DNA from: Aeromicrobium sp. Root495
GTDB taxonomy: Bacteria > Actinomycetota > Actinomycetes > Propionibacteriales > Nocardioidaceae
Assembly (NCBI RefSeq): GCF_001426755.1
Contig: NZ_LMFJ01000001.1
Location: 42,634-106,633 of the forward strand
Reading direction: 5' to 3'
DNA: 64,000 nucleotides
Positions 9,372-18,189 of this stretch are shown here, one piece after another. Below the pieces are notes generated by a model. The model saw only the letters and a program-made list of their open reading frames with translations. It ran no database searches and was not told the origin of the DNA. Numbering within the stretch: position 1 is the stretch's first letter; every line of letters begins with the position of its first letter. The translations under genes were made by a program, and so were the position numbers.

Positions 9372-9788
9372 TCAGGGACGGGGGAGCAGCAGACCCTCGG
9401 CGGCCGTGGCGCACTCCGAGGACTCGTCGCGCAGGATGGCGCGCTGGGTGGGCCGGGCGGCGTCGAATCGCTCCGTGCCGGCCGGCGTGATGCACACGCG
9501 GACCGAGCGGCGGTCGTCGGCGCACATGGCTCGCGAGACGAGACCCGCCGCCTCGAGCTTGCTGACGAGCCGGGAGAGCGCGCTCTGCGTGAGGTGGGCG
9601 TGCTCGCCGAGCCGGCTCATGCTGAGCGACTCGTCCGAGCCCCGCAGCTGCTGCAGCACCTCGAACTCCGACGACGTGAGTCCGTGCTCGGCCTGGAGCT
9701 CGCGGTCGAGGCGGCACACGAGCCGGTTGTACCGCGCCATGAGCTCGTGCCACGACGTCGCGAGGGCGTCGTCGGCGCGTTTCGTCAT
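9372..9788 (-). CDS. MarR family transcriptional regulator
   Basis: A 138-residue winged-helix regulator. The core runs LTSSEFEVLQQL, SMSRLGEHAHLTQSALSRLVSKLEAAGLV (helix-turn-helix, about residues 56-82), then the wing CADDRRSVRVCITPAG. It is divergent from the MFS gene at 9874, with about 85 bp between the two starts, the classic layout of a MarR repressor controlling itself and an efflux pump. The inducing ligand is unknown. Confidence 0.9.
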   Translation of the reverse strand: MTKRADDALATSWHELMARYNRLVCRLDRELQAEHGLTSSEFEVLQQLRGSDESLSMSRLGEHAHLTQSALSRLVSKLEAAGLVSRAMCADDRRSVRVCITPAGTERFDAARPTQRAILRDESSECATAAEGLLLPRP

Positions 9789-9797
9789 GTGATCACC

Positions 9798-9824
9798 TTA
9801 ACATCCACGTGCACAATATGTTAA
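9798..9824. promoter_or_regulatory. Candidate MarR operator in the marR/MFS promoter region
   Basis: TTAACAT at 9798-9804 and its complement ATGTTAA at 9818-9824 are separated by 13 bp in an unusually AT-rich gap. A second small palindrome ATGCACATGCAT starts at 9849. For the MFS gene, TTGCGA (9837-9842) and TATAAC (9859-9864) make a -35/-10 pair with a 16-bp spacer. Confidence 0.5.
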
Positions 9825-9873
9825 CGAAATATTTGTTTGCGAATCTAATGCACATGCATATAACGTGGCCGAC

Positions 9874-11358
9874 ATGACCTCACTCCTCACCCGCCCCGGG
9901 ACCGACGTCCCGCCGCTGCACCTCACGGAGCGCGACGGCTGGACCCGGTCCACGTGGATCCTTCTCGTCGTCCTCTGCGGCGCCCTCTTCCTCGACGGAC
10001 TCGACATCTCCATGGTCGGCGTGGCCCTGCCCTCCATCGGCGCCGAGCTCGACATGGCACCGTCGATGCTCCAGTGGATCGTGAGCGGCTACGTCCTCGG
10101 CTACGGCGGCCTGCTCCTGCTGGGCGGGCGCGTCTCCGACCTCGTCGGCCGGCGCCAGGTGTTCCTGGCTGCGGTGGCCGTCTTCGGCGTGGCCTCGGTG
10201 GCCAGCGCCCTCGTGAGCGACCCGTCCCTCCTCATCGCCCTGCGCTTCGTGAAGGGCGTGGCCGCAGCGTTCACGGTCCCGTCCGGCCTCTCGATCATCA
10301 CCACGACCTTCGCCGAGGGCCCCGCGCGCAGCCGCGCCCTGAGCATCTACACGGTGTGCGGCGCCAGCGGCTTCTCCCTCGGCCTCGTCTTTGGCGGCAT
10401 CCTCACGGAGGTCGGTTGGCGCGCGACGATGCTGCTCCCCGGCCCGCTGGCCCTCCTGATCCTCGCGGCCGGCTGGACCGTCGTGCCGCGCGCGGCCAAG
10501 GAGCGCTTCTCCCTCGCCCACTTCGACGTCGTGGGTGCCGTCACCAGCACCGCCGCGCTCCTGCTCCTCGTCTTCGCCGTCGTCCAGGCGCCCGAGGTGG
10601 GCTGGACGAGCGCGCAGACCGTCGGGTCGCTCGTCGTGAGCCTCGCCCTCGCCGCGACGTTCTTCACCGTCGAGTCCCGGCACGACCACCCGCTCTTCCG
10701 GCTCGGCATCGCCCGGTCGGCGCACATCCTGCACGCCAACGCGATCGGCGCCCTCATGTTCGGCAGCTACGCCGCGTTCCAGTTCGTCGTGACCCTCTAC
10801 CTGCAGGACGTGCTCGGCTGGTCGCCCACGGCCATGGCGCTCGGCTTCCTGCCGGCGGGCCTGCTCGTGGTGCTGAGTGCCTTCAAGATCGACGCCGTGC
10901 TGGAGCGGTTCGGCACGGTGCCGCTCATCGGGCTCGGCATGGCGGCGTTCCTCGGCGGCTACCTGCTCTTCCTGCGGGCGACGGCCGGCATGTCGTACGC
11001 GGCGTTCCTGCTGCCGACGATCGTCCTGCTCGGGGTCGGCTTCGCGCTGTGCTTCCCGTCGATCAACTCGCAGGCCACGTCCGGCGTGGCCGACCACGAG
11101 CAGGGACTCGCCTCGGGCCTCGTGAACACGAGCGTCCAGGTGGGCGGCGCCGTCACCATCGCCGTCGTCACGGCCATCCTCGGGTCGGCCACGGGACCCG
11201 CCGACACGCTGCCGGGGATGGACGCAGCGGTGGCGCTGGTGAGCGGGCTCGCCGCGGTGGGGCTGGCCGGCACGGTCGCGCTCCTCGCGACGTCCGCCGT
11301 CCGTCGTCGCCGGGTCGCCGCCGCACCGGTCGTCGCGGACAGCGTCTGCTGCGCGTGA
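9874..11358 (+). CDS. MFS transporter, DHA2 (EmrB/QacA-like) family
   Basis: A 494-residue drug:H+ antiporter-type protein with about 14 membrane helices. Visible motifs: LDGLDISMVGVALPSIGAEL in helix 1, GGRVSDLVGRRQVF (motif A between helices 2 and 3), and RFVKGVAAAFTVPSGLS. The C-terminal half carries paired helices up to VTAILGS and VGLAGTVALLAT. ATG 9874 is chosen over GTG 9865 because TATAAC ends at 9864, so transcription should begin close to 9871. Probably exports toxic organics under the divergent MarR. Confidence 0.9.
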   Translation: MTSLLTRPGTDVPPLHLTERDGWTRSTWILLVVLCGALFLDGLDISMVGVALPSIGAELDMAPSMLQWIVSGYVLGYGGLLLLGGRVSDLVGRRQVFLAAVAVFGVASVASALVSDPSLLIALRFVKGVAAAFTVPSGLSIITTTFAEGPARSRALSIYTVCGASGFSLGLVFGGILTEVGWRATMLLPGPLALLILAAGWTVVPRAAKERFSLAHFDVVGAVTSTAALLLLVFAVVQAPEVGWTSAQTVGSLVVSLALAATFFTVESRHDHPLFRLGIARSAHILHANAIGALMFGSYAAFQFVVTLYLQDVLGWSPTAMALGFLPAGLLVVLSAFKIDAVLERFGTVPLIGLGMAAFLGGYLLFLRATAGMSYAAFLLPTIVLLGVGFALCFPSINSQATSGVADHEQGLASGLVNTSVQVGGAVTIAVVTAILGSATGPADTLPGMDAAVALVSGLAAVGLAGTVALLATSAVRRRRVAAAPVVADSVCCA

Positions 11359-11392
11359 ACGACCTCCGGGGTCGGCTGGCTAGGGTCAGGGC

Positions 11393-11797
11393 ATGAGCAA
11401 CCTGCTGGGCGAGCCGCCCGAGACCCTGCTGCCGGCCGACCCCGGAGCCGCCGAGATCGCCGAGGGCACCGACGTGCGCAACGTCGTGGCCGCGCACCCC
11501 GACTCCACCCTCGGGTGGGCCCTCCTCGCGGAGGGCGCGCTGGACGACGGCCTCGACCTCGAGGGCTACGCCTTCGCGCGCACCTCGTACCACCGCTCGC
11601 TCGACCTGCTGCGCCGCAACGGCTGGAAGGGCCACGGCCCCGTGCCGTGGTCGCACGAGCCCAACCAGGGCTTCCTGCGCTCGCTCGCGGCACTGGCCGA
11701 GGCGTCGGTCCGCGTGGGCGACGACGCCGAGGCGCACCGCTGCCGCGAGTTCCTGCACGAGTCGAGCCCCGAGGCGTACGCCGAGCTCGTCGACTGA
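11393..11797 (+). CDS. DUF3151 family protein
   Basis: A 134-residue soluble actinobacterial protein of the DUF3151 family, marked by LLGEPPETLLP, the SLGWA-like STLGWALLAEGAL segment, FARTSYHRSLDLLRRNGWKG and VPWSHEPNQGFLRSLAALA. The helical pattern looks TPR-like. Function is unknown; it is often found near fba and purA in actinobacteria, as here. TAGGGT at 11381-11386 lies 6 nt before the ATG, so it should be leaderless. Confidence 0.9.
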   Translation: MSNLLGEPPETLLPADPGAAEIAEGTDVRNVVAAHPDSTLGWALLAEGALDDGLDLEGYAFARTSYHRSLDLLRRNGWKGHGPVPWSHEPNQGFLRSLAALAEASVRVGDDAEAHRCREFLHESSPEAYAELVD

Positions 11798-11805
11798 CTC
11801 ACGCC

Positions 11806-11881
11806 CCACGGCAAGCGCTGACGCCCCACGGGAGATCTCCCGTGGGGCGTCACGTCTCCCCCGACCCCGTGGTGAACCGGG
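11806..11881. repeat. Intergenic palindromic element B (34-bp perfect palindrome)
   Basis: Between the convergent DUF3151 and kinase genes. The core at 11819-11852 is a perfect 34-bp palindrome (half-site TGACGCCCCACGGGAGA). Fourteen nt further on, CCGTGGTGAACCGGG at 11867-11881 is the exact reverse complement of the flank of element A. The stem bases differ from A on both sides together, so pairing is kept. Confidence 0.85.
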
Positions 11882-12772
11882 CTAGGGGACGAGAAGGCGA
11901 AGACGGCCGGGCTGGACCGTCCAGGTGTGCGTGCGGCCGGGCTCGCCGATGTCGCCGTCGAGGTTGGCGGCCATGCTCTCGCCGCGCACCGTCACGGTGG
12001 TGGCCTGGCGGTAGACCACGTCGTCGCGCATGGGGTGGCGTCCGCGGCGCAGGCGCCAGGCGTAGCCGAGCCGGTGCCAGCGCGGAGTGGACCAGGAGAC
12101 CGCGACGTCCAGGAGCCCGTCGAAGGGGTCGGCGTCGGGGAGCAGCGGAGCGCCGCCACCGACGTACTTGCCGTTGCCGACCGCCACCTGCAGCAGCCGC
12201 CGGGGCGACTTCACGCGCTGGCCGTCGATCTCCACGACGGCGTCGACGCCGCGCCCCGTGACTCCGGCGACGATCGTGCCGATGGCGTAGCCCACCGGGC
12301 CGAGCGCCTTCTTCCACGGCTCGGCGGCGACGTTGGCGTGGACGCCCAGACCCACGTGCACGGCGTTGATGACGATCTCGCCGTCCTGGTCGCGCACGAG
12401 GTCGGCGCGGCGCTCGGTGCACGACAGCACCTGGCCGGCGGCCTCCATGGTGTCCTCCGCCATGCCGATGGTGCGCACGAAGTCGTTGCCCGTGCCGAGG
12501 GGGACGACGGCCACGGCCACGTCCTCGAGCAGGTCGAACCGGTCGAGCGCGGACACGACGGCGTGGATGCTGCCGTCGCCGCCCAGCACCAGGACCGTGC
12601 CGCCGACCGCCTCCTTGACCACCGGCTCGAGCTCCTCGGGACTCGAGGTCCGGTGCAGCACGACGTCGATCTCGGGGCGCAGCAGGGCGACCACCGCGTC
12701 GACGATCTCGTCGTCGTTGCCACCGGCCGCTGCGTTGGCCACCAGCACCCATGGCCTGTCGGGAGTCGTCAT
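11882..12772 (-). CDS. Diacylglycerol/lipid kinase family protein
   Basis: A 296-residue member of the DAGK catalytic family. VANAAAGG at the N-terminus, the nucleotide-binding GGDGSIHAVVSAL near residue 80, PLGTGNDFVRTIG, and the C-terminal GGGAPLLPDADPFDGLLDV block all match the YegS/BmrU group. These phosphorylate diacylglycerol, sphingoid bases or undecaprenol-type lipids; the substrate is inferred only at class level. ATG 12772 is preferred to TTG 12775. It is divergent from purA. Confidence 0.9.
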   Translation of the reverse strand: MTTPDRPWVLVANAAAGGNDDEIVDAVVALLRPEIDVVLHRTSSPEELEPVVKEAVGGTVLVLGGDGSIHAVVSALDRFDLLEDVAVAVVPLGTGNDFVRTIGMAEDTMEAAGQVLSCTERRADLVRDQDGEIVINAVHVGLGVHANVAAEPWKKALGPVGYAIGTIVAGVTGRGVDAVVEIDGQRVKSPRRLLQVAVGNGKYVGGGAPLLPDADPFDGLLDVAVSWSTPRWHRLGYAWRLRRGRHPMRDDVVYRQATTVTVRGESMAANLDGDIGEPGRTHTWTVQPGRLRLLVP

Positions 12773-12799
12773 CAATGGTCAGCGTAGGTGCACAACCGA

Positions 12800-12837
12800 T
12801 AGGCTGCGTCGGTAAGAGCCCCGTGACCGGGGCTTGT
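12800..12837 (+). promoter_or_regulatory. purA promoter -10 and leader hairpin
   Basis: TAGGCT at 12800-12805 places the transcript start near 12812. Immediately after it, AGCCCCG (12817-12823) and CGGGGCT (12828-12834) form a 7-bp stem with a 4-nt loop, followed by TGTCTT. No upstream gene reads into this point on the plus strand, so the hairpin belongs to the purA leader itself. It may stabilise the message or act as a small attenuator. Confidence 0.5.
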
Positions 12838-12862
12838 CTTCTGTGCGAGGTGGTGCGATCCC

Positions 12863-14149
12863 ATGCCTGCAGTCGTGATCGTCGGGGCTCAGTGGGGCGA
12901 CGAGGGCAAGGGCAAGGCGACCGACCTGCTCGGCAGCCGCGTCGACCTCGTGGTCAAGTTCAACGGCGGCAACAACGCGGGTCACACCGTCGTCATCGGC
13001 GACGAGAAGTACGCGTTGCACCTGCTGCCCAGCGGCATCCTGAGCCCGGGCTGCACGCCCGTCATCGGCAACGGCGTCGTCGTCGACCTCGAGGTGCTCT
13101 TCCACGAGATCGACGGTCTCGAGGCGCGCGGCATCGACACGAGCCGTCTCGTGGTGAGCGCCAACGCGCACGTCATCGCCGACTACAACCGCACGCTCGA
13201 CAAGGTCACCGAGCGCTTCCTCGGCAGCCGCAAGATCGGCACCACCGGACGCGGCATCGGCCCCACCTACGCCGACAAGATGAACCGCCTCGGCGTCCGC
13301 GTGCAGGACCTCTTCGACGAGAAGATCCTGCGAGCCAAGGTCGAGGGCGCGCTCGAGCTCAAGAACCAGATCCTCACCAAGGTCTACAACCGTCGCTCCG
13401 TCGACGTCGACGAGGTGGTGGAGGAGCTGCTCGGCTACGTCGAGCGCCTGCGGCCCATGGTCGCCGACACCCCGCTGCTGCTCCACGAGGCGCTCGAGCG
13501 CAACGAGACGGTGCTGCTCGAGGCGGGCCAGGCCACGCTGCTCGACGTCGACCACGGCACGTACCCGTTCGTCACGTCGTCGTCGGCCACCACCGGCGGC
13601 GCCTGCACCGGCTCCGGCATCGCGCCCACCCAGATCACGCGGGTCATCGGCATCGTCAAGGCCTACGCCACGCGCGTGGGCGAGGGCCCGTTCCCCACGG
13701 AGCTCTTCGACGACGACGGCGAGACCCTGCGCCAGAACGGTGGCGAGTTCGGCACCACGACGGGCCGGCCCCGCCGCTGTGGCTGGTACGACGCCCCCAT
13801 CGCTCGCTACGCCGCACGCATCAACGGGGTCACCGACTTCGTGCTCACCAAGCTCGACGTCCTCACCGGCTTCGAGCAGATCCCGGTGTGCGTGGCGTAC
13901 GAGATCGACGGCGAGCGCGTGGAGGAGATGCCCATGACGCAGACCGACTTCCACCACGCCAAGCCGGTCTACGAGTACTTCCCCGGCTGGACCGAGGACA
14001 TCTCCGGAGCGCGCTCGCTGGAGGACCTGCCGGCCAACGCCCAGGCCTACGTGGCGGCGCTGGAGAAGATCAGCGGCTCCAGGATCTCCACCATCGGCGT
14101 GGGTCCCGACCGCGAGCAGACGATCCTGGTGCACGACCTGCTCGACTGA
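12863..14149 (+). CDS. purA: Adenylosuccinate synthetase
   Basis: Joins IMP and aspartate using GTP, the first step from IMP to AMP. The 428-residue protein begins with the GTP-binding [13 protein letters not shown] (glycine loop at residues 12-18), then [24 protein letters not shown], the [25 protein letters not shown] segment, and [11 protein letters not shown] and KLDVLTGF. Length is normal. The ATG has GAGGTGG upstream and a hairpin in its leader. It opens the purine block. Confidence 0.97.
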   Translation: MPAVVIVGAQWGDEGKGKATDLLGSRVDLVVKFNGGNNAGHTVVIGDEKYALHLLPSGILSPGCTPVIGNGVVVDLEVLFHEIDGLEARGIDTSRLVVSANAHVIADYNRTLDKVTERFLGSRKIGTTGRGIGPTYADKMNRLGVRVQDLFDEKILRAKVEGALELKNQILTKVYNRRSVDVDEVVEELLGYVERLRPMVADTPLLLHEALERNETVLLEAGQATLLDVDHGTYPFVTSSSATTGGACTGSGIAPTQITRVIGIVKAYATRVGEGPFPTELFDDDGETLRQNGGEFGTTTGRPRRCGWYDAPIARYAARINGVTDFVLTKLDVLTGFEQIPVCVAYEIDGERVEEMPMTQTDFHHAKPVYEYFPGWTEDISGARSLEDLPANAQAYVAALEKISGSRISTIGVGPDREQTILVHDLLD

Positions 14150-14183
14150 GCAGGGACACCCAGCGCCGCAGCAGCCCGAGCAG

Positions 14184-14209
14184 GTCTCGAGGTCCCTGCC
14201 TCGATACCT
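14184..14209 (+). terminator. Hairpin between purA and purD
   Basis: GGTCTCGAGG (14184-14193) pairs with CCTCGATACC (14200-14209) at 9 of 10 positions around a 6-nt loop. GCAGGGAC (14150-14157) and GTCCCTGC (14192-14199) offer a competing pairing. A terminator after purA fits the separate purD promoter, but there is no T-run. Confidence 0.4.
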
Positions 14210-14229
14210 CCCGGGCGTCCGCCGGGCAC

Positions 14230-14235
14230 TAGGCT
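14230..14235 (+). promoter_or_regulatory. -10 box (TAGGCT) of purD
   Basis: TAGGCT lies 8 nt before the purD GTG, so the purD transcript probably starts at or next to its start codon. Confidence 0.55.
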
Positions 14236-14243
14236 GACGTCCC

Positions 14244-15494
14244 GTGAAGACCCTCGTCATCGGAACCGGCGGCCGTGAGCACGCCCTCGCCCTCGCACTC
14301 TCGCGTGACCCCAACGTCACCGAGGTGCACGTGGCGCCGGGCAACCCCGGCGTCGAGGGCGTGGCCACCCTGCACGCGGTCGACCCGCTCGACGGCCAGG
14401 CCGTCGCGACGCTGGCGGTGTCGCTCGGTGCCGAGCTCGTCGTCGTCGGCCCTGAGGCGCCGCTCGTCGCAGGGGTGGCCGACGCCGTCCGCGCCGCCGG
14501 GATCCCGTGCTTCGGCCCCAGCCGCGAGGCCGCCCAGCTCGAGGGCTCCAAGGCGTTCGCCAAGGAGGTCATGGCGGCGGCCGAGGTGCCCACGGCCCTG
14601 GCCCGCGTGTGCGACACCGCCGAGGCCGTCGAGGCCGCGCTCGACGCCTTCGGCGCTCCGTACGTCGTGAAGGACGATGCCCTCGCCGCCGGCAAGGGCG
14701 TGGTCGTCACCGACGACCGCCAGGAGGCCGTCGACCACGCCGCACGCTGCGACCGCGTGGTCATCGAGGAGTTCCTCGACGGACCCGAGGTCTCCCTGTT
14801 CGCCATCACCGACGGCTCCACTGTCCTGCCGCTGCAGCCTGCTCAGGACTTCAAGCGTGCCCTCGACGCCGACGCAGGTCCCAACACCGGCGGCATGGGG
14901 GCCTACACCCCGCTGCCGTGGGCGCCGGACGACCTCGTCGCCGACGTCACGCGTCGCGTGCTCGTGCCCACCGTCCACGAGATGGCGCGCCGCGGGACTC
15001 CCTTCCAGGGCCTCCTCTACGCCGGGCTCGCGCTCACGAGCCGCGGCGTGCGGGTCATCGAGTTCAACGCCCGGTTCGGCGACCCCGAGACCCAGGCGCT
15101 CATGGCGCTGCTCGACACGCCGCTGTCCACGCTGCTGCACGGAGCGGCGACGGGCTCGCTCGCCGAGGTGGGACTGCCGGCCTGGAAGGACGCCTCCGCC
15201 GTCACGGTGGTCGTGGCCTCGGAGAACTATCCGGCCGCCCCGGTCACGGGCGACGTCATCGACGGCGTCGAGGCCGCTGACGCACTCGAGGGAGTCGACG
15301 TCATCCACGCCGGCACGGCACGCGACGCGGAGGGCCGGCTCGTCACGGCCGGCGGCCGTGTCCTGGCCGTCACGGCCGTGGGTGACGACCTGACCCAGGC
15401 CCGGGAGCGCGCCTACGCCGGCATCGAGCTCATCTCCGTGCGAGGCGCCCACCACCGCACGGACATCGCGCTCCGGGCCTCGCAGGACGCCTGA
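14244..15494 (+). CDS. purD: Phosphoribosylamine-glycine ligase (GAR synthetase)
   Basis: ATP-grasp enzyme of 416 residues making glycinamide ribonucleotide from phosphoribosylamine and glycine, the second step of purine synthesis. N-terminal VIGTGGREHALALALS, then VVGPEAPLVAG, the ATP-grasp VVKDDALAAGKGVVV, DFKRALDADAGPNTGGMGAYTP, and the metal-binding EFNARFGDPETQ. The GTG at 14244 is supported by the TAGGCT -10 box. The stop is followed 12 bp on by purB, which has its own likely leaderless start. Confidence 0.96.
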   Translation: MKTLVIGTGGREHALALALSRDPNVTEVHVAPGNPGVEGVATLHAVDPLDGQAVATLAVSLGAELVVVGPEAPLVAGVADAVRAAGIPCFGPSREAAQLEGSKAFAKEVMAAAEVPTALARVCDTAEAVEAALDAFGAPYVVKDDALAAGKGVVVTDDRQEAVDHAARCDRVVIEEFLDGPEVSLFAITDGSTVLPLQPAQDFKRALDADAGPNTGGMGAYTPLPWAPDDLVADVTRRVLVPTVHEMARRGTPFQGLLYAGLALTSRGVRVIEFNARFGDPETQALMALLDTPLSTLLHGAATGSLAEVGLPAWKDASAVTVVVASENYPAAPVTGDVIDGVEAADALEGVDVIHAGTARDAEGRLVTAGGRVLAVTAVGDDLTQARERAYAGIELISVRGAHHRTDIALRASQDA

Positions 15495-15506
15495 GAGAAT
15501 AGGAGC

Positions 15507-16928
15507 GTGAGCACCCCCAACGTCCTGGCCTCCCGCTACGCCTCGGAGCAGATCGCCCGCATCTGGTCGCCCGAGCACAAGATCGTGCTGGAGCGTCAGC
15601 TCTGGATCGCCGTGCTCAAGGCACAGCGCGACCTCGGCATCGAGACGCCCGACGGCGTCATCGAGGCCTACGAGTCCGTCGTCGACCAGGTCGACCTCGC
15701 GTCCATCGCCGAGCGCGAGCGGGTCACCCGCCACGACGTGAAGGCGCGGATCGAGGAGTTCGCGGCCCTCGCCGGCACCGAGCACATCCACAAGGGCATG
15801 ACGTCGCGCGACCTCACGGAGAACGTGGAGCAGCTCCAGGTGCGGGCCTCGCTCGAGGTGCTGCGCGGTCGCGCCGTCGCGACCCTCGTGCGGCTGGGAC
15901 GGCTCTCGGCCGAGCACGCCGAGCTGGTCATGGCCGGCCGCAGCCACAACGTCGCCGCCCAGGCCACCACCCTCGGCAAGCGTTTCGCCACCGTGGCCGA
16001 CGAGCTGCTCGTGGCCGTCGACCGCCTCGAGAACCTCCTCGTCCGCTACCCGCTGCGGGGCATCAAGGGGCCGGTCGGCACCTCGCAGGACCAGCTCGAC
16101 CTCCTGGGGGGCGACGCCGAGAAGCTGGCCGAGCTGGAGCGTCGCGTCGCCGGCCACCTCGGCTTCGAGAATGTCCTCACGAGCGTCGGACAGGTGTACC
16201 CGCGCTCGCTCGACTACGAGGTGGTCACCGCCCTCGTCCAGCTCGTGGCGGCGCCGTCCAACCTCGCCACCACCATCCGGCTCATGGCAGGCAACGAGCT
16301 CGTCACCGAGGGCTTCAAGCCCGGCCAGGTCGGCTCGAGCGCCATGCCGCACAAGATGAACACCCGCTCGTGCGAGCGCGTCAACGGCCTCGCCGTCATC
16401 CTGCGGGGCTATGCCTCCATGGTGGGCGAGCTGGCCGGCGACCAGTGGAACGAGGGCGACGTCTCGTGCTCCGTGGTCCGGCGCGTGGCGCTCCCCGACG
16501 CGTTCTACGCCGCCGACGGCCTCTTCGAGACGTTCCTGACCGTGCTCGACGAGTTCGGCGTCTTCCCGGCCGTCATCCAGCGCGAGCTCGACCGCTACCT
16601 CCCCTTCCTCGCCACCACCAAGGTGCTCATGGCCGCGGTGCGGGCGGGAGTGGGCCGCGAGGTCGCCCACGAGGCCATCAAGGAGCACGCCGTCGCCGTC
16701 GCGCTCGAGATGCGCGAGAAGGGCACGGCCCGCAACGACCTCCTCGAGCGGCTCGGTGCCGACTCCCGCCTGGGCCTCAGCGAGGGCGACATCTCCTCCC
16801 AGGTCGCGGATCCCCTCACCTTCACCGGCGCGGCCGTCGCGCAGGTGGGCGACGTCGTCTCGCGCATCGAGGAGCTGGCCCGCCGCTACCCGGAGGCTGC
16901 CGCCTACGCCCCCGGCGACATCCTCTGA
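15507..16928 (+). CDS. purB: Adenylosuccinate lyase
   Basis: Fumarase/aspartase-superfamily enzyme of 473 residues acting twice: SAICAR to AICAR in IMP synthesis and adenylosuccinate to AMP. Segments seen: HIHKGMTSRDLTENV, AGRSHNVAAQATTLGKR, GPVGTSQDQ, and the catalytic signature loop GSSAMPHKMNTRSCERVNGL. The GTG start at 15507 has GAGAAT 6 nt before it; an AGGAG only 1 nt away is too close to act as a ribosome site, so the start looks leaderless. Confidence 0.95.
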   Translation: MSTPNVLASRYASEQIARIWSPEHKIVLERQLWIAVLKAQRDLGIETPDGVIEAYESVVDQVDLASIAERERVTRHDVKARIEEFAALAGTEHIHKGMTSRDLTENVEQLQVRASLEVLRGRAVATLVRLGRLSAEHAELVMAGRSHNVAAQATTLGKRFATVADELLVAVDRLENLLVRYPLRGIKGPVGTSQDQLDLLGGDAEKLAELERRVAGHLGFENVLTSVGQVYPRSLDYEVVTALVQLVAAPSNLATTIRLMAGNELVTEGFKPGQVGSSAMPHKMNTRSCERVNGLAVILRGYASMVGELAGDQWNEGDVSCSVVRRVALPDAFYAADGLFETFLTVLDEFGVFPAVIQRELDRYLPFLATTKVLMAAVRAGVGREVAHEAIKEHAVAVALEMREKGTARNDLLERLGADSRLGLSEGDISSQVADPLTFTGAAVAQVGDVVSRIEELARRYPEAAAYAPGDIL

Positions 16929-17048
16929 GCCCTCTCCGGGCGCTGTTCGCCTGACCGGGTCGAGGAGCTGGGGCAGCCGAGACCCGACCGGTGGCCGCGC
17001 CCGGTCGCGCCTTGTCCGCCGGGCCACGAGTCTGGCATTGTCTGCGCC

Positions 17049-17156
17049 ATGGCTGCACCGGATCCTCCGTACCGCTGGGTCGGTCTCGTGGTCGCCGTCG
17101 GTGCGGTGCTCGCCGCGGTGCTCTACGACCCCGCCTGGTGGGACGTCTTCTCCTGA
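17049..17156 (+). CDS. Small single-pass membrane peptide (35 aa)
   Basis: A 35-residue open frame, MAAPDPPYRWVGLVVAVGAV and onward, between purB and purC. It has a short polar start with YRW, one hydrophobic segment at about residues 11-26, and an aromatic tail DPAWWDVFS. ATG and codon use match neighbouring genes. CATTGT at 17036-17041 could be a -10 box 7 nt before the ATG. I do not recognise the family. It could be a real small membrane protein or chance; conservation between purB and purC in relatives would decide. Confidence 0.5.
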   Translation: MAAPDPPYRWVGLVVAVGAVLAAVLYDPAWWDVFS

Positions 17157-17247
17157 GCCGCGAGAGGCCGGGCACGAGGGCCACGGCCGGCCGGGTCGGC
17201 GGGTCTCAGCGGCTCGCCCGCGGACCCGCCCGGAGCGGGAGCGCCGC

Positions 17248-17253
17248 TAGGCT
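17248..17253 (+). promoter_or_regulatory. -10 box (TAGGCT) of purC
   Basis: TAGGCT ends 7 nt before the purC GTG at 17261 and fixes that codon as the start of a leaderless transcript; the frame itself is open far upstream to 16991. Confidence 0.55.
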
Positions 17254-17260
17254 GTCTCCC

Positions 17261-18124
17261 GTGCCTCTTGACGTCCCCGGTGCCCAGCACCTCCACTCGG
17301 GCAAGGTCCGAGACCTCTACGAGCTCGAGGGCGGTGAGCTCCTCATGGTGGCCTCCGACCGCATCTCGGCGTTCGACTTCGTGCTGTCGCCGGGCATCCC
17401 CGACAAGGGCGAGATCCTCACGCGCATGTCGCTGTGGTGGTTCGACCAGCTGCTCGACATCGTGCCCAACCACGTGATCTCCACCCAGGTCCCGGAGCGG
17501 GTCCGCGGCCGGGCCCTCGTGTGCGAGAAGCTCGAGATGTTCCCCGTCGAGTGCGTCGTGCGGGGCTACCTCACCGGCTCCGGGCTCGCGGACTACCGCG
17601 CCACGGGCGAGGTGTGCGGTGTCGCGCTCCCCGAGGGGCTCGTCGACGGATCGCGGCTGCCTGAACCCATCTTCACCCCCGCCACGAAGGCCGACCTCGG
17701 CGAGCACGACGAGAACGTGAGCTTCGAGGCGATCGTCGAGACCATCGGCCGTGAGGCCGCCGAGGACGTCCGGACGCTGACCCTCGAGGTCTACGCCCGG
17801 GCCGAGTCGGTCGCGCGGGCCAGGGGCATCGTCCTGGCCGACACCAAGCTCGAGTTCGGCCGCCGCCCCGACGGCACCATCGTGCTGGCCGACGAGGTGC
17901 TCACGCCCGACTCCTCTCGCTTCTGGCCCGCCGACACGTGGGAGCCGGGGCGCGCCCAGGCGTCGTACGACAAGCAGTACGTGCGTGACTGGCTCGTGTC
18001 GCCCGAGAGCGGCTGGGACCGGGCGTCCGACACGCCGCCCCCGGACCTGCCCGCCGAGGTCGTCGAGGTCACGCGTGAGCGCTACGTGCAGGCCTACGAA
18101 CAGCTCACGGGAGAGCGGTTCTGA
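17261..18124 (+). CDS. purC: Phosphoribosylaminoimidazole-succinocarboxamide synthase (SAICAR synthetase)
   Basis: Ligates aspartate to CAIR using ATP. The 287-residue protein shows HSGKVRDLYELEGG, MVASDRISAFDFVL, PVECVVRGYLTGSG, and the signature LADTKLEFGRRPDGTIVLADEVLTPDSSRFW, ending with DKQYVRDWL. The start is GTG 17261, supported by TAGGCT 7 nt upstream. Normal length for the actinobacterial, stand-alone form. Confidence 0.96.
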   Translation: MPLDVPGAQHLHSGKVRDLYELEGGELLMVASDRISAFDFVLSPGIPDKGEILTRMSLWWFDQLLDIVPNHVISTQVPERVRGRALVCEKLEMFPVECVVRGYLTGSGLADYRATGEVCGVALPEGLVDGSRLPEPIFTPATKADLGEHDENVSFEAIVETIGREAAEDVRTLTLEVYARAESVARARGIVLADTKLEFGRRPDGTIVLADEVLTPDSSRFWPADTWEPGRAQASYDKQYVRDWLVSPESGWDRASDTPPPDLPAEVVEVTRERYVQAYEQLTGERF

Positions 18125-18189
18125 CGCACGACCGTACCCTCGGTAGGGTGTGAGCCAGACCTCACCCCCGCCTGCACCGAGGAGTCATC

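Noticed and set aside
14229-17027. A 932-codon open frame antisense to purD and purB
   Set aside because: Its translation is low-complexity Arg/Gly/Val/Asp-rich and mirrors the purine genes; long antisense frames are expected at this GC content.
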